This document shows positions 16,945 to 24,740 of a DNA stretch of 38,935 nt, piece by piece (positions within the stretch are counted from its first letter, which is position 1; every line of letters starts with the position of its first letter). Made by a program: the position numbers and the translations under genes. The notes below the pieces were generated by a model that saw only the letters and a list, made by a program, of their open reading frames with translations, was not told where the DNA came from and searched no databases. Source of the DNA: Nitrospirota bacterium (lineage in GTDB: Bacteria; Nitrospirota; Leptospirillia; Leptospirillales; Leptospirillaceae); NCBI GenBank assembly GCA_021827365.1, contig JAKAWK010000005.1:1-38935 (forward strand). The letters are read 5' to 3'.

Positions 16945-17392
16945 GATTGGAGAAATTCTGACCATTCTTCCGCACCGCTACCCGTTCCTCCTCGTGGACC
17001 GGGTTCTCTCCGTCGAGCCGGGCCACAGGATCGTCGCGCTCAAGAATGTCACCATCAACGAACCCTTTTTCCAGGGACATTTTCCTGGAACGCCCATGAT
17101 GCCTGGAGTTCTTCTGGTGGAGGCGATGGCCCAGGTCGGTGGCATCCTGGCCATCTATTCCGGACAGGAGAAGGAGGACCGGATTCCTTTTTTTCTTGGG
17201 ATCGACGATGCCCGGTTCCGGCGGCCGGTCGTTCCCGGCGATACTCTGACCATCACCGTGACCACCCTCAAAGTTCGCGGAAGCTCCTGGAGGATGGCGG
17301 GAACTGTCCGGATCGGTGACCAGCCGGTGTGCGAGGCCACCCTTCTTGCAATGATCCGGAAAAAAGGGGAGGGAGACGCGAATGGCGGTTAG
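16931..17392 (+). CDS. fabZ: (3R)-hydroxyacyl-ACP dehydratase FabZ
   Basis: A 153-residue hot-dog-fold dehydratase of type II fatty acid synthesis. It competes with LpxA/LpxD for hydroxyacyl-ACP, which explains its location. [13 protein letters not shown] opens the protein. The catalytic pair is His50 in FFQGHFPG and Glu64 in [12 protein letters not shown], and [17 protein letters not shown] follows. ATG 16931, with AAGGGGAG before it, gives a standard family length. In-frame codons further upstream lie inside lpxD and code for nothing family-like. It overlaps lpxD by 14 bp and lpxA by 11 bp. Confidence 0.93.
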   Translation: MGPIEIGEILTILPHRYPFLLVDRVLSVEPGHRIVALKNVTINEPFFQGHFPGTPMMPGVLLVEAMAQVGGILAIYSGQEKEDRIPFFLGIDDARFRRPVVPGDTLTITVTTLKVRGSSWRMAGTVRIGDQPVCEATLLAMIRKKGEGDANGG

Positions 17393-18254
17393 GAAAACAC
17401 CCAAAGACACCTCCGGAGACTATACGGAAGGCGCTATCGTCGTCCATCCGTCGGCGATCGTCCATCCGGGGGCGATCCTCGAGCCCGGGGTCGTGATCGG
17501 TCCCTTCTGTACGGTCGGCGAACACGTCCGGATCGGGGTCGGAACCCGGCTTATTTCCCATGTCGTCATCGACGGCCATACGACCCTGGGATCCGGCAAT
17601 ACGATCTACCCCTTCACGACCATCGGGATGGCTCCCCAGGATCTCAAATACCAGGGAGAGCCTGCCCGAACAGTGATCGGATCGGGAAACACGATCCGGG
17701 AGTCTGTCACCATCCACCGGGGAACCCAGGGGGGCGGCATGGAGACCGTTCTGGGGGACAACAACCTCCTCATGGCTTACTGCCATGTGGCCCATGACTG
17801 CAGGATCGGTTCCCGGGTCATCATGGCGAATTCGGCCAACCTTGCCGGCCATATCACAATCGAGGACGGAGCGATCATCGGCGGGCTCTCGGGGATCCAC
17901 CAGTTTGTCCGGATCGGACGGCTCGCTCTGGTGGGGGGCATGAGCGGGGTTCCCAAGGATGTTCCGCCCTTTGTCTGGGCTTCCGGAAACCGGGCCTTTC
18001 TTTACGGCTTGAACCACGAGGGGCTCCGACGAAACCATGTCTCTCCGGAAGCGGTTTCCCTCCTCAAGAAGGCCTACCAGATCCTTTTCCGGTCGGGACT
18101 TCCCATGAGCGAGGCCGTCGGACGTGTTCATTCGAGCCTTCCCATGACCCCGGAAATCGAGCATCTTCTCTCCTTCGTGGAGAGCTCCGAGCGGGGTGTC
18201 CTGACCGCCCCCCGCGAGAGCGGCGGGAGTTCCTCCCCGATGGAGGAGTCGTGA
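17382..18254 (+). CDS. lpxA: UDP-N-acetylglucosamine O-acyltransferase LpxA
   Basis: A 290-residue enzyme of the first lipid A step: 3-O-acylation of UDP-GlcNAc, or N-acylation if the sugar carries a 3-amino group. It has an N-terminal extension of about 13 residues compared with E. coli. A left-handed beta-helix follows (VHPSAIVHPGAILEPGVVIGPF and onward). The catalytic His138 is in HVAHDC, and the conserved GGLSGIHQFVRIG segment and C-terminal helical bundle (NHEGLRR to HLLSF) follow. The final ~20 residues are a Ser-rich tail beyond the usual end. The next gene but one is a Gfo/Idh oxidoreductase, so the sugar specificity is worth checking. Confidence 0.92.
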   Translation: MAVRKTPKDTSGDYTEGAIVVHPSAIVHPGAILEPGVVIGPFCTVGEHVRIGVGTRLISHVVIDGHTTLGSGNTIYPFTTIGMAPQDLKYQGEPARTVIGSGNTIRESVTIHRGTQGGGMETVLGDNNLLMAYCHVAHDCRIGSRVIMANSANLAGHITIEDGAIIGGLSGIHQFVRIGRLALVGGMSGVPKDVPPFVWASGNRAFLYGLNHEGLRRNHVSPEAVSLLKKAYQILFRSGLPMSEAVGRVHSSLPMTPEIEHLLSFVESSERGVLTAPRESGGSSSPMEES

Positions 18255-19075
18255 CTTTGGAAGGTTCTTCCTCCGGGTCTCCCGTCGGCATGATCGCCGG
18301 AAACGGAACCTTTCCCTTTCTGTTTCTCGAGGCGGCGGCCAAAGCCGGCCTCCGGGTTGTTGTCGTGGCCCACGAGGGCGAAACCGATCCGGCGATCAAC
18401 ACCCTGGGATTTCCTGTCCGCTGGATCAGGCTGGGCCAGGTCGGGGCGATCTTCGACACCTTTCACCAAAATGGGATCCGCCAGGCCGCCTTCGTCGGAG
18501 GCATCAAGAAGCCCCGTCTTTTCGAACTTCGCCCCGACTGGAAGGGGATGATGATTCTGGGACGTCTGGCCCGCTACCATGATGACGAGGCCCTCCGGGC
18601 CCTGGCCACCGAATTCGAAAAGGAAGGGATCACCATCGAGCCCTCGACCTTTCTGCTTCCCTCTCTTGCGGTCACGGAAGGGGTCCTTTCGAAACGGGCC
18701 CCGACCCAGACGGAAGAAGAGGATATCCGGATCGGGAGAGAAGTGGCCCGGATCATCGGACCGGCCGATGTGGGCCAGTGCGTAGTGGTTCGGGAAAAGG
18801 TCGTGGTCGCGATCGAGGCGATCGAGGGAACTGACGAAACCATCCGCCGAGCCGGTCGCCTGGTCGGAAAGGGAACGGTGGTGGTCAAGATGGCCAAACC
18901 GGGACAGGATCTCCGGTTCGACCTTCCTGCGGTGGGGCCGGAGACGATCCGGGTGATGGAGGAGGCCGGTTCGGCCGTCCTGGCGGTTGAGGCCGGGAAA
19001 ACCCTTTTGTTCGACCGGGACCAGACCGTCTCCCGGGCCGATGCTTCCGGCATCGTCCTTGTGGGGATTCTCTGA
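18251..19075 (+). CDS. lpxI: UDP-2,3-diacylglucosamine pyrophosphatase LpxI
   Basis: A 274-residue member of the DUF1009/LpxI family, which hydrolyses UDP-2,3-diacylglucosamine to lipid X in organisms lacking LpxH. Features are MIAGNGTFPFLFLEAAAKAG at the N-terminus, FVGGIKKPRLFELRPDWKG, the EGTDETIRRAG stretch and MAKPGQDLRFDLPAVG. In the last of these, Asp224 corresponds to the catalytic aspartate known in Caulobacter LpxI (Asp225). The GTG start overlaps the lpxA stop by four bases, and the stop shares one base with the next ATG (TGATG). Confidence 0.92.
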   Translation: MTLEGSSSGSPVGMIAGNGTFPFLFLEAAAKAGLRVVVVAHEGETDPAINTLGFPVRWIRLGQVGAIFDTFHQNGIRQAAFVGGIKKPRLFELRPDWKGMMILGRLARYHDDEALRALATEFEKEGITIEPSTFLLPSLAVTEGVLSKRAPTQTEEEDIRIGREVARIIGPADVGQCVVVREKVVVAIEAIEGTDETIRRAGRLVGKGTVVVKMAKPGQDLRFDLPAVGPETIRVMEEAGSAVLAVEAGKTLLFDRDQTVSRADASGIVLVGIL

Positions 19076-20064
19076 TGGCTCCCGCGGAGACCCTGTCGGT
19101 CGGGGTGGTCGGCGTGGGCTATCTGGGCCAGCATCATGCCCGTGTCTTTTCCGAACTCCCCCATGTCAGACTTTCCGGCATCTTCGACACCGATCTCCGG
19201 AGGGCCCAGGAGATCGGCTCCCGTCTCAAGGTCCCTGTCATGCCGACTCTCGAGGAACTCGTGGACAGGGTCGACGCCCTCTCCATCGTCACCCCTACGG
19301 TGACCCACGCCGATCTGGTCCTGGCGGTCCTTGGCCGCAAGAGGATCCCTATTTTCCTGGAAAAGCCGATCGCCGATTCCGTTCCCGCCGCCACCCGGAT
19401 TCTTTCAGCGGTCCGTGAAGCCGGAATCCTTCTCCAGGTGGGCCACATCGAACGCTTCAATCCCGGAGTCGTCGCCATGGTGGAATCCGGAGTCCGGCCC
19501 GCCTATATCGAAGCCCAGAGACTCTCCCCCTTCGGCCTTCGGGCCAACGATGTCCCGGTCATTGTGGATCTCATGATCCACGACATCGACATCATCCTGG
19601 CCCTGGTCCGATCGAAGATTACCTCCATGAGGGTGGTGGGAACTCCTGCGATTACACCCCACATCGACCTGGCCAACGCCTGGATCGAGTTCGAAAACGG
19701 CTGTCTGGCGCAGGTTACGGCATCCCGGGTTTCCCTGGAAAAGCTCAGGAAGATCCGGGTCTTCGACCGGAGGGGGCTCTACTTCTCCCTCAACTACGAC
19801 ACCCGGGAGCTCTCCCAGGCGCAGGTTCACCTTGTTCCGGGCCACATTCCGGAAATCACCCGCTCGAAACGGACCTTCGAGGCCGAAGAACCCCTCAAAA
19901 GAGAGCTGGGGACTTTCGTGGACTCCATCCGGGAAGGACGTCCCCCTCATGTGAGCGGAGAGGAGGCCTTCCAGGCTCTCGAGGTGGCCCTTGAGGTGAA
20001 CCGCCTGGCCGAAGAAAGCCTCCTTCGTTTCCGGGATCTCAAAGAGAGCGATTCCCTCCCGTGA
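19075..20064 (+). CDS. Gfo/Idh/MocA-family NAD(P)-dependent oxidoreductase in the lipid A operon
   Basis: A 329-residue Rossmann-fold sugar dehydrogenase. The N-terminal GVVGVGYLGQHHARVF binds NAD(P), EKPIAD (Lys97) is the conserved catalytic-lysine motif, and MIHDIDI carries His169. VGHIERFNP is a signature I associate with Gfo/Idh members found near lpx genes. In Acidithiobacillus and Leptospira, the family member GnnA oxidises UDP-GlcNAc at C3 so that the aminotransferase GnnB can make a 3-amino sugar for lipid A. No GnnB-like gene is present here, so GnnA activity is only a hypothesis. It overlaps lpxI by one base and lpxB by four, so it is firmly part of the operon. Confidence 0.8.
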   Translation: MAPAETLSVGVVGVGYLGQHHARVFSELPHVRLSGIFDTDLRRAQEIGSRLKVPVMPTLEELVDRVDALSIVTPTVTHADLVLAVLGRKRIPIFLEKPIADSVPAATRILSAVREAGILLQVGHIERFNPGVVAMVESGVRPAYIEAQRLSPFGLRANDVPVIVDLMIHDIDIILALVRSKITSMRVVGTPAITPHIDLANAWIEFENGCLAQVTASRVSLEKLRKIRVFDRRGLYFSLNYDTRELSQAQVHLVPGHIPEITRSKRTFEAEEPLKRELGTFVDSIREGRPPHVSGEEAFQALEVALEVNRLAEESLLRFRDLKESDSLP

Positions 20065-21260
20065 CGCCCAGGCTTCTCGTCGTGGCGGGCGAGGCGTCGG
20101 GGGACCAGCACGGGGCTCACCTCCTCGCCGAGATGAAAAGTCTCTGTTCCGGCATGACCTGTTTTGCGGCCGGAGGGCCGGCCCTCGAAGGGGCCGGGGC
20201 CCGAATCATCGTTCCCATGGAACGCCTCGCGGTCATCGGCCTCTTTGAGGTGGCGTCGCACCTCCCGAAGATCTATGCTGCCTACCGCAAAATCCTGGAG
20301 ACTGTCAGCCGGGAGGGGATCAGGACCGCGGTGCTGATCGACTTCCCCGACTTCAATCTGATCCTGGCCCGGGCCCTCCGGCGCCGGGGGGTCAAAATCT
20401 ATTACTATGTGAGCCCCCAGATCTGGGCCTGGCGCAAGGGGAGGGTCCGGACCATCCGGCGGCTGGTCGACCACATGTTCGTGATCTTTCCCTTTGAAGC
20501 CGACTTCTATCGCGCCCACGGCGTCCCGGTGACCTATGCGGGTCATCCCCTCATGGATTCCCGCTTTCCCGGGGAATCGGACAAGGGGGCCCTGAAGAGG
20601 GAGTTCGCAGGGGAGGGGGAGGGTCCGATCCTCGTCCTGGCCCCGGGAAGCCGTCAGGGCGAGGTGGGACGCCTCTATCCCCGGATGCTGGGAGCCTATC
20701 TCCGCTTGCGCGAGAAGATTCCGGCTCTCCGGGCCCTGGTTGCCGAATCGCCCTCGCTCTCCGAGGCCTTCTACCGGGATATCGAAGCCCGGTCAGGCTT
20801 CGGGGCGGATCGGGACCCGGCAAGACCCCTCCGGATCCGGGGCCGGTTTCGGGAGGTGATGGGAGCGGGAGACTGCGCCCTTGTGGCTTCGGGAACCGCA
20901 ACTCTTGAAACCGGCCTGGTGGGGACTCCGATGGTGGTGGTCTATGCATTAAACCGCGGAACGTACCGGATCGCCCGGCATCTCGTGAAGGTTCCGGCGA
21001 TCGGAATGGTAAATCTCGTTTCGGGACGGACCGTCGTCCCCGAGCTGATCCAGGACGAGGCCAGTCCGGAACGGATGGCGGAAGAGGCCTTCCGGATCCT
21101 GACCGATTCTGAACGGAAGGCCTCGATTTTGAAGGATCTTTCTGACCTCCGGGAGATTCTGGGAGCCCCCGGGGCCTCAAGACGGATCGCCCGGCAGATC
21201 ATCGACATGGCGGGATGGGACTGCACGCCATCTCCCGGGGCCCCGGACCCCCGGCCCTGA
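20061..21260 (+). CDS. lpxB: Lipid-A-disaccharide synthase LpxB
   Basis: A 399-residue GT19 glycosyltransferase that joins lipid X to UDP-2,3-diacylglucosamine at the inner membrane. Diagnostic segments are VVAGEASGDQHGAHL (residues 7-21), VIGLFEV, IDFPDFNLILARALRRRG, YYVSPQIWAWRKGRV, FPFEADFYRAHGVPVTYAGHPLMD, LAPGSRQGEV and ASGTATLETGLVGTPMVVVY. The GTG start at 20061 overlaps the preceding stop (GTGA). The last ~20 residues run into the start of waaA, with TGATG at the junction. Confidence 0.94.
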   Translation: MTPRLLVVAGEASGDQHGAHLLAEMKSLCSGMTCFAAGGPALEGAGARIIVPMERLAVIGLFEVASHLPKIYAAYRKILETVSREGIRTAVLIDFPDFNLILARALRRRGVKIYYYVSPQIWAWRKGRVRTIRRLVDHMFVIFPFEADFYRAHGVPVTYAGHPLMDSRFPGESDKGALKREFAGEGEGPILVLAPGSRQGEVGRLYPRMLGAYLRLREKIPALRALVAESPSLSEAFYRDIEARSGFGADRDPARPLRIRGRFREVMGAGDCALVASGTATLETGLVGTPMVVVYALNRGTYRIARHLVKVPAIGMVNLVSGRTVVPELIQDEASPERMAEEAFRILTDSERKASILKDLSDLREILGAPGASRRIARQIIDMAGWDCTPSPGAPDPRP

Positions 21261-22573
21261 TGAAGATCCTGAATCTTCTTCTCTGGCCATTTCTCCTTCC
21301 CGTTCTTCTTCTCGTCTATCTTCTCTGGCCGAAGGCCCGGCCCCATTTTTCCGAACGTCTCGGGCTTGGACGGCTTCGTCTTATGGAGGAGGGATATCTC
21401 CTCTTTCACTCCGCCTCCCTGGGAGAGGCCCGAGGGGCCATCCGGCTGATCGAAGCGCTTTCCCGCCGGGTCCCCCTCCTCCTCACCACCATGACGCTTA
21501 CAGGGAGGGAGTCGCTTTCAAAAGCCTGGCCGGACCTTCCTGTCACGCTCTCCCCCCTGGATCTTCCCGGGATCTGGAGTCCCTTTCTTAAAAGCCGGAG
21601 AGTCCGGGGCATTCTTCTCTTCGAAACGGAGATCTGGCCGGGGATGCTCTCCTCGGCCAGGGAGCTTGATATTCCGGTGGGGCTCGTGAACGGCCGTCTT
21701 TCCTCCCGAAGCTTCGGCAGGTACCGGAAACTCGCCCTCCTCGTTCGTCCATTCATGGAAAGAATCGCTCCTGTGGCTGTCCAGAGCGAACGGGACCGGG
21801 AGCGATTCCGTCTCCTTGGCGTCCCTCTGGAGGCCCTTCATGTGACGGGAAACCTCAAATGGGACGTGAATCCGACGGCCCTCCTTCCGGAACGGGCCCC
21901 CGGAGCCCGCGAATGGCTGGGAATCGGAAACAATGGTGCGGAGGACTCTCCCAACCTTCGGGTTCTGGGAAGTTCGGTCCATCCGGAGGAGGCCCTGGCC
22001 CTTTTCCGGGCCTGCAGGAGGGTTACGGAGAAGGGGCATCCGATCTCGCTTGTTCTGGCTCCCCGACATCTCGAAACCCTGCCCGGGCTCCTGTCCCGGC
22101 TTCCGTCCTCTGCCCGTATTTCTCTCAGAACCTCCGAATCCGGCAGGGAAGGAGGGGAGGAAGCCCTGAAACCTTTGAGTCCCGATCAAAACCTTTATAT
22201 CCTGAATACTTACGGAGAGCTGGGAGCAGTGACGGCCCTCGCCGATGTCGTCTTCGTGGGGGGAACCCTCGATCCGGTGGGAGGCCATTCTCCCGTTGAG
22301 GCCGCCTTCCACGGAAAACCCCTTTTGTGGGGCCCCCACCGGGACCATATAGCCGATCTGGCAGAGAGCCTCTCGGAGGCGGGAGCGGTGCTTGAGGTTT
22401 CAGGAGAGGCCGATCTCGAGGCGGCCCTTTCGACCTTGGCTTCCGACAGGGAGAGGAGAGTGCGCATGGGAGCGGCGGCCAGGGGGGTTTTTGAGGCCTG
22501 CGGAGGCCCGCTCGAACGCACCCTTTCCGTTCTTTCCCCCTTCATCGAGTCGATTTTTCCGGAGAGAAAATGA
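21260..22573 (+). CDS. waaA: 3-deoxy-D-manno-octulosonic acid (Kdo) transferase WaaA
   Basis: A 437-residue GT30 enzyme, which transfers Kdo from CMP-Kdo to the lipid IVA precursor. An N-terminal membrane anchor (ILNLLLWPFLLPVLLLVYLLW) is followed by the catalytic-base motif FHSASLGEARGA (Glu56), then FETEIWPGMLSSARELDIPVGLVNGRLSSRSF and VQSERDRERFRLLG. The C-terminal domain contains APRHLE and VFVGGTLDPVGGHSPVEAAFHGKPLLWGPH. The number of Kdo residues added cannot be told from sequence. ATG 21260 overlaps the lpxB stop by one base; an upstream in-frame codon at 21215 would add 15 non-family residues and is rejected. The end overlaps lpxK in ATGA. Confidence 0.93.
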   Translation: MKILNLLLWPFLLPVLLLVYLLWPKARPHFSERLGLGRLRLMEEGYLLFHSASLGEARGAIRLIEALSRRVPLLLTTMTLTGRESLSKAWPDLPVTLSPLDLPGIWSPFLKSRRVRGILLFETEIWPGMLSSARELDIPVGLVNGRLSSRSFGRYRKLALLVRPFMERIAPVAVQSERDRERFRLLGVPLEALHVTGNLKWDVNPTALLPERAPGAREWLGIGNNGAEDSPNLRVLGSSVHPEEALALFRACRRVTEKGHPISLVLAPRHLETLPGLLSRLPSSARISLRTSESGREGGEEALKPLSPDQNLYILNTYGELGAVTALADVVFVGGTLDPVGGHSPVEAAFHGKPLLWGPHRDHIADLAESLSEAGAVLEVSGEADLEAALSTLASDRERRVRMGAAARGVFEACGGPLERTLSVLSPFIESIFPERK

Positions 22574-23652
22574 AACCTCTGGGGCCGGCAGCGCTTCCGC
22601 TCTCCCTTCTCTATGCTCTCGGAGCAGGACTCTTCCGGCTGGGTTACGAATCGGGGATTCTGGAACGGAAATCCTTCAAAATTCCCGTTCTTTCCGTAGG
22701 AAACATTGAAGTGGGCGGGGCGGGAAAGACTCCCCTGGTCCTCTCCCTTTGCCGATATCTCCTGGCCCTGGGAAAACGGCCGGGGATCGTCTCCAGGGGA
22801 TACGGGAGACGGGATCCCTCCCGGGATCTCTTCGTCTGCCGGGGCCAGGGAGCTCTCGTCTCCCCGGAGGAGTCGGGAGACGAGGCGGCCCTTTATGCAA
22901 TGCGCCATCCGGAGATTCCTGTCGTGGTGGCCAGAGACCGGCGCCGGGGGGTGGCGATGATGGAGGGGCTCTGCGAGATTGTTCTTCTTGACGACGGCTT
23001 CCAGTCCCTTGAAGTCCGTCCGGCGGCCTCCCTTGTCTTTCTTCCCGCCTTCCTGGCAGAACGGCCTCCGGGCTTGTCCGACCTTCTGCCTGCCGGGCCT
23101 CTCCGGGAGCCGGCCGGGAGTCTTTCAAGAGCCACCCACTGGGTGATGACCTCCGCGGGGGATCCGGACCGGGACCGCAAGAGGGAAGAGCGTGTTCGGC
23201 ATCACCTTCTGGAAATCCTCACTCCGGAGGACCTTCGGCCAATCCTTTTTCAGCGTTTCCTCCTGTCAGAGGTCCGGGACCTTTCGGGGGACCGGATCTG
23301 TCGGCCGGAGGAGCTCTCAGGAAGGAGGGTGGCGGTGGTCGCCGGCATCGCCAACCCGGAGCGGGTGGAAGGGAGCCTTCGGAGCCTGGGCGCGGAGGTC
23401 GTCGGGATGCTGGCCCTTCCCGACCACGTCTCCTGCACGCCTCCGGTTCTTTCACGGATCGGCCTCTTTGCCGGACAGATGAAGGGGCAGGGGGCCACTC
23501 TACTTTTGACAACAGAAAAGGACCGGGTGAAGTGGCGAAACTCTCCGGCCGGGGATCTCCCGGTCGGGGTCCTAAAAGGGGAGGCGGAGCTAATGGAGAA
23601 AGAGAAATGGGAGGAACTCCTCTCGGCGCTTCTGGGAGGCGTGAGAAATTGA
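22570..23652 (+). CDS. lpxK: Tetraacyldisaccharide 4'-kinase LpxK
   Basis: A 360-residue membrane-associated P-loop kinase that phosphorylates the 4' position of the lipid A disaccharide. An N-terminal amphipathic/hydrophobic segment (PLSLLYALGAGLFRLGY) is followed by the P-loop SVGNIEVGGAGKTPL (Gly50-Lys53-Thr54), GIVSRGYGRR, DEAALYAMRHPEIPVVVARDRRRG, LLDDGFQ (the catalytic DDGFQ), LLPAGPLREP and VVAGIANPERV. LLTTEKDRVK is the late LpxK motif. It overlaps waaA by four bases (ATGA) and lpxL by four (TTGA). Confidence 0.93.
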   Translation: MKPLGPAALPLSLLYALGAGLFRLGYESGILERKSFKIPVLSVGNIEVGGAGKTPLVLSLCRYLLALGKRPGIVSRGYGRRDPSRDLFVCRGQGALVSPEESGDEAALYAMRHPEIPVVVARDRRRGVAMMEGLCEIVLLDDGFQSLEVRPAASLVFLPAFLAERPPGLSDLLPAGPLREPAGSLSRATHWVMTSAGDPDRDRKREERVRHHLLEILTPEDLRPILFQRFLLSEVRDLSGDRICRPEELSGRRVAVVAGIANPERVEGSLRSLGAEVVGMLALPDHVSCTPPVLSRIGLFAGQMKGQGATLLLTTEKDRVKWRNSPAGDLPVGVLKGEAELMEKEKWEELLSALLGGVRN

Positions 23653-24623
23653 GCGGCACCTCCTCTAAAGGCCCTCCGGGGAGCGAGACCTTTCCCTACC
23701 GGCTCCGCTGGGCCGGGATGTCCCTTCTCCGGGAATTCTTCTGTCTCCTTCCGGCCCCGATGGCCCTTTCCATGGGGGAGAGGGCGGGAGATCTTCTCCG
23801 TCGTCTCCTTCCCCGAAAAAGGGCCATCCTCCGCGACAACCTGCGAAAATCCGATCTTGGGCTCAGGGGAGAGCGGGAGATCGGAAATTTCGAAACAAAG
23901 GTTTTCCGTCATTTTGGAAGGCTGGGGGCGGAGGTCATGCGGCTCAAGGTCCTTTCCGACCCGGAGATCGCCCGGATGGTGCCGGTGGAGGGCCTTGAGC
24001 ACTTCCGGAGCGAATTCGGGAAGGGCCGGGGGGTCATCCTTCTCACGGGCCATATCGGAAACTGGGAGTACTCCCTTCGGCGAATCGCCCTTGAGGCTCC
24101 GGGGAAAGTCCACCCGGTGATCCGGCGCATCAAGTCTCCGACGGTTCACGACTTCGTCGACGACCACCGGGGGAAATATGCCAAGGGGGAATCAATCCTT
24201 GCGGATTCGGGAGTCAAGCCTCTCGTCCGGGCCCTGTCGAAGGGCCATGTGCTGATTGTTCTCCTCGACCAGAACGCGGGAGGTGAGGGGGAGGGGGTCT
24301 TCGTCCCCTTCTTCGGAAGGATGGCCTGCACCTATTCGAGCCTTGCGCGTCTCTCTCTTTTGATGGACCTTCCGGTCATTCCGGCGGCCTCCATCCGGAA
24401 GCCGGACGGAAGCTTCCAGGGGATGATCCGTCCTCCGATCTCTCCGATGAAGGAACTTCCCCAGGAGGAAGCGGTTTTCCGGCAGACGGCCCTCTACACG
24501 AAAGCCCTGGAGGATCTTGTCCGATGCTCACCCGAGCAGTGGATCTGGATCCACCGGCGCTGGAAGACCCGGCCCCCGGAGGAGAAAAAGGTTGGCCCTC
24601 TTGAGGGGCAGAGCCTTTCCTGA
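23649..24623 (+). CDS. lpxL: Lipid A lauroyl/late acyltransferase (LpxL/HtrB family)
   Basis: A 324-residue member of the LpxL/LpxM family, which adds secondary acyl chains to Kdo-lipid A. The HX4E catalytic motif is His135-Glu140 in LLTGHIGNWEY. RRIKSPTVHDFVDDHRGK, VRALSKGHVLIVLLDQNAGGEGEGVFVPFFGR and EQWIWIHRRWKTRP follow the family order. A hydrophobic N-terminal stretch (LREFFCLLPAPMALSMG) suits membrane association. TTG 23649 overlaps the lpxK stop as TTGA, with GGGAGG nine bases upstream. It is the only late acyltransferase in the window and the last gene of the operon. The acyl chain and acceptor position are unknown. Confidence 0.88.
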   Translation: MSGTSSKGPPGSETFPYRLRWAGMSLLREFFCLLPAPMALSMGERAGDLLRRLLPRKRAILRDNLRKSDLGLRGEREIGNFETKVFRHFGRLGAEVMRLKVLSDPEIARMVPVEGLEHFRSEFGKGRGVILLTGHIGNWEYSLRRIALEAPGKVHPVIRRIKSPTVHDFVDDHRGKYAKGESILADSGVKPLVRALSKGHVLIVLLDQNAGGEGEGVFVPFFGRMACTYSSLARLSLLMDLPVIPAASIRKPDGSFQGMIRPPISPMKELPQEEAVFRQTALYTKALEDLVRCSPEQWIWIHRRWKTRPPEEKKVGPLEGQSLS

Positions 24624-24625
24624 TG

Positions 24626-24634
24626 TGCTAAACT
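24626..24634 (+). promoter_or_regulatory. Candidate extended -10 element
   Basis: TGC followed by TAAACT, starting three bases after the lpxL stop and about 107 bases before the next ATG. It resembles the TGC-TA elements before bamA (12579) and the first GT9 gene (28120), but no good -35 is present. Confidence 0.3.
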
Positions 24635-24669
24635 TCCTTTTCTTTGCCTCTCCGGCTTCTACCCGGACC

Positions 24670-24689
24670 GGTTGCCTTCGTCGGCAACC
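24670..24689 (+). terminator. Stem-loop after the lpx operon
   Basis: GGTTGCC (24670-24676), loop TTCGTC, GGCAACC (24683-24689): a perfect 7-bp stem 46 bp after lpxL. It has no following U tract, so it may be a weak or factor-dependent terminator, or a leader structure of the next gene. Confidence 0.35.
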
Positions 24690-24740
24690 CCAGGCCAGAA
24701 TCTGTCGAAACTCAAATCTTTTACCTTCCGGAAGAGGGAA

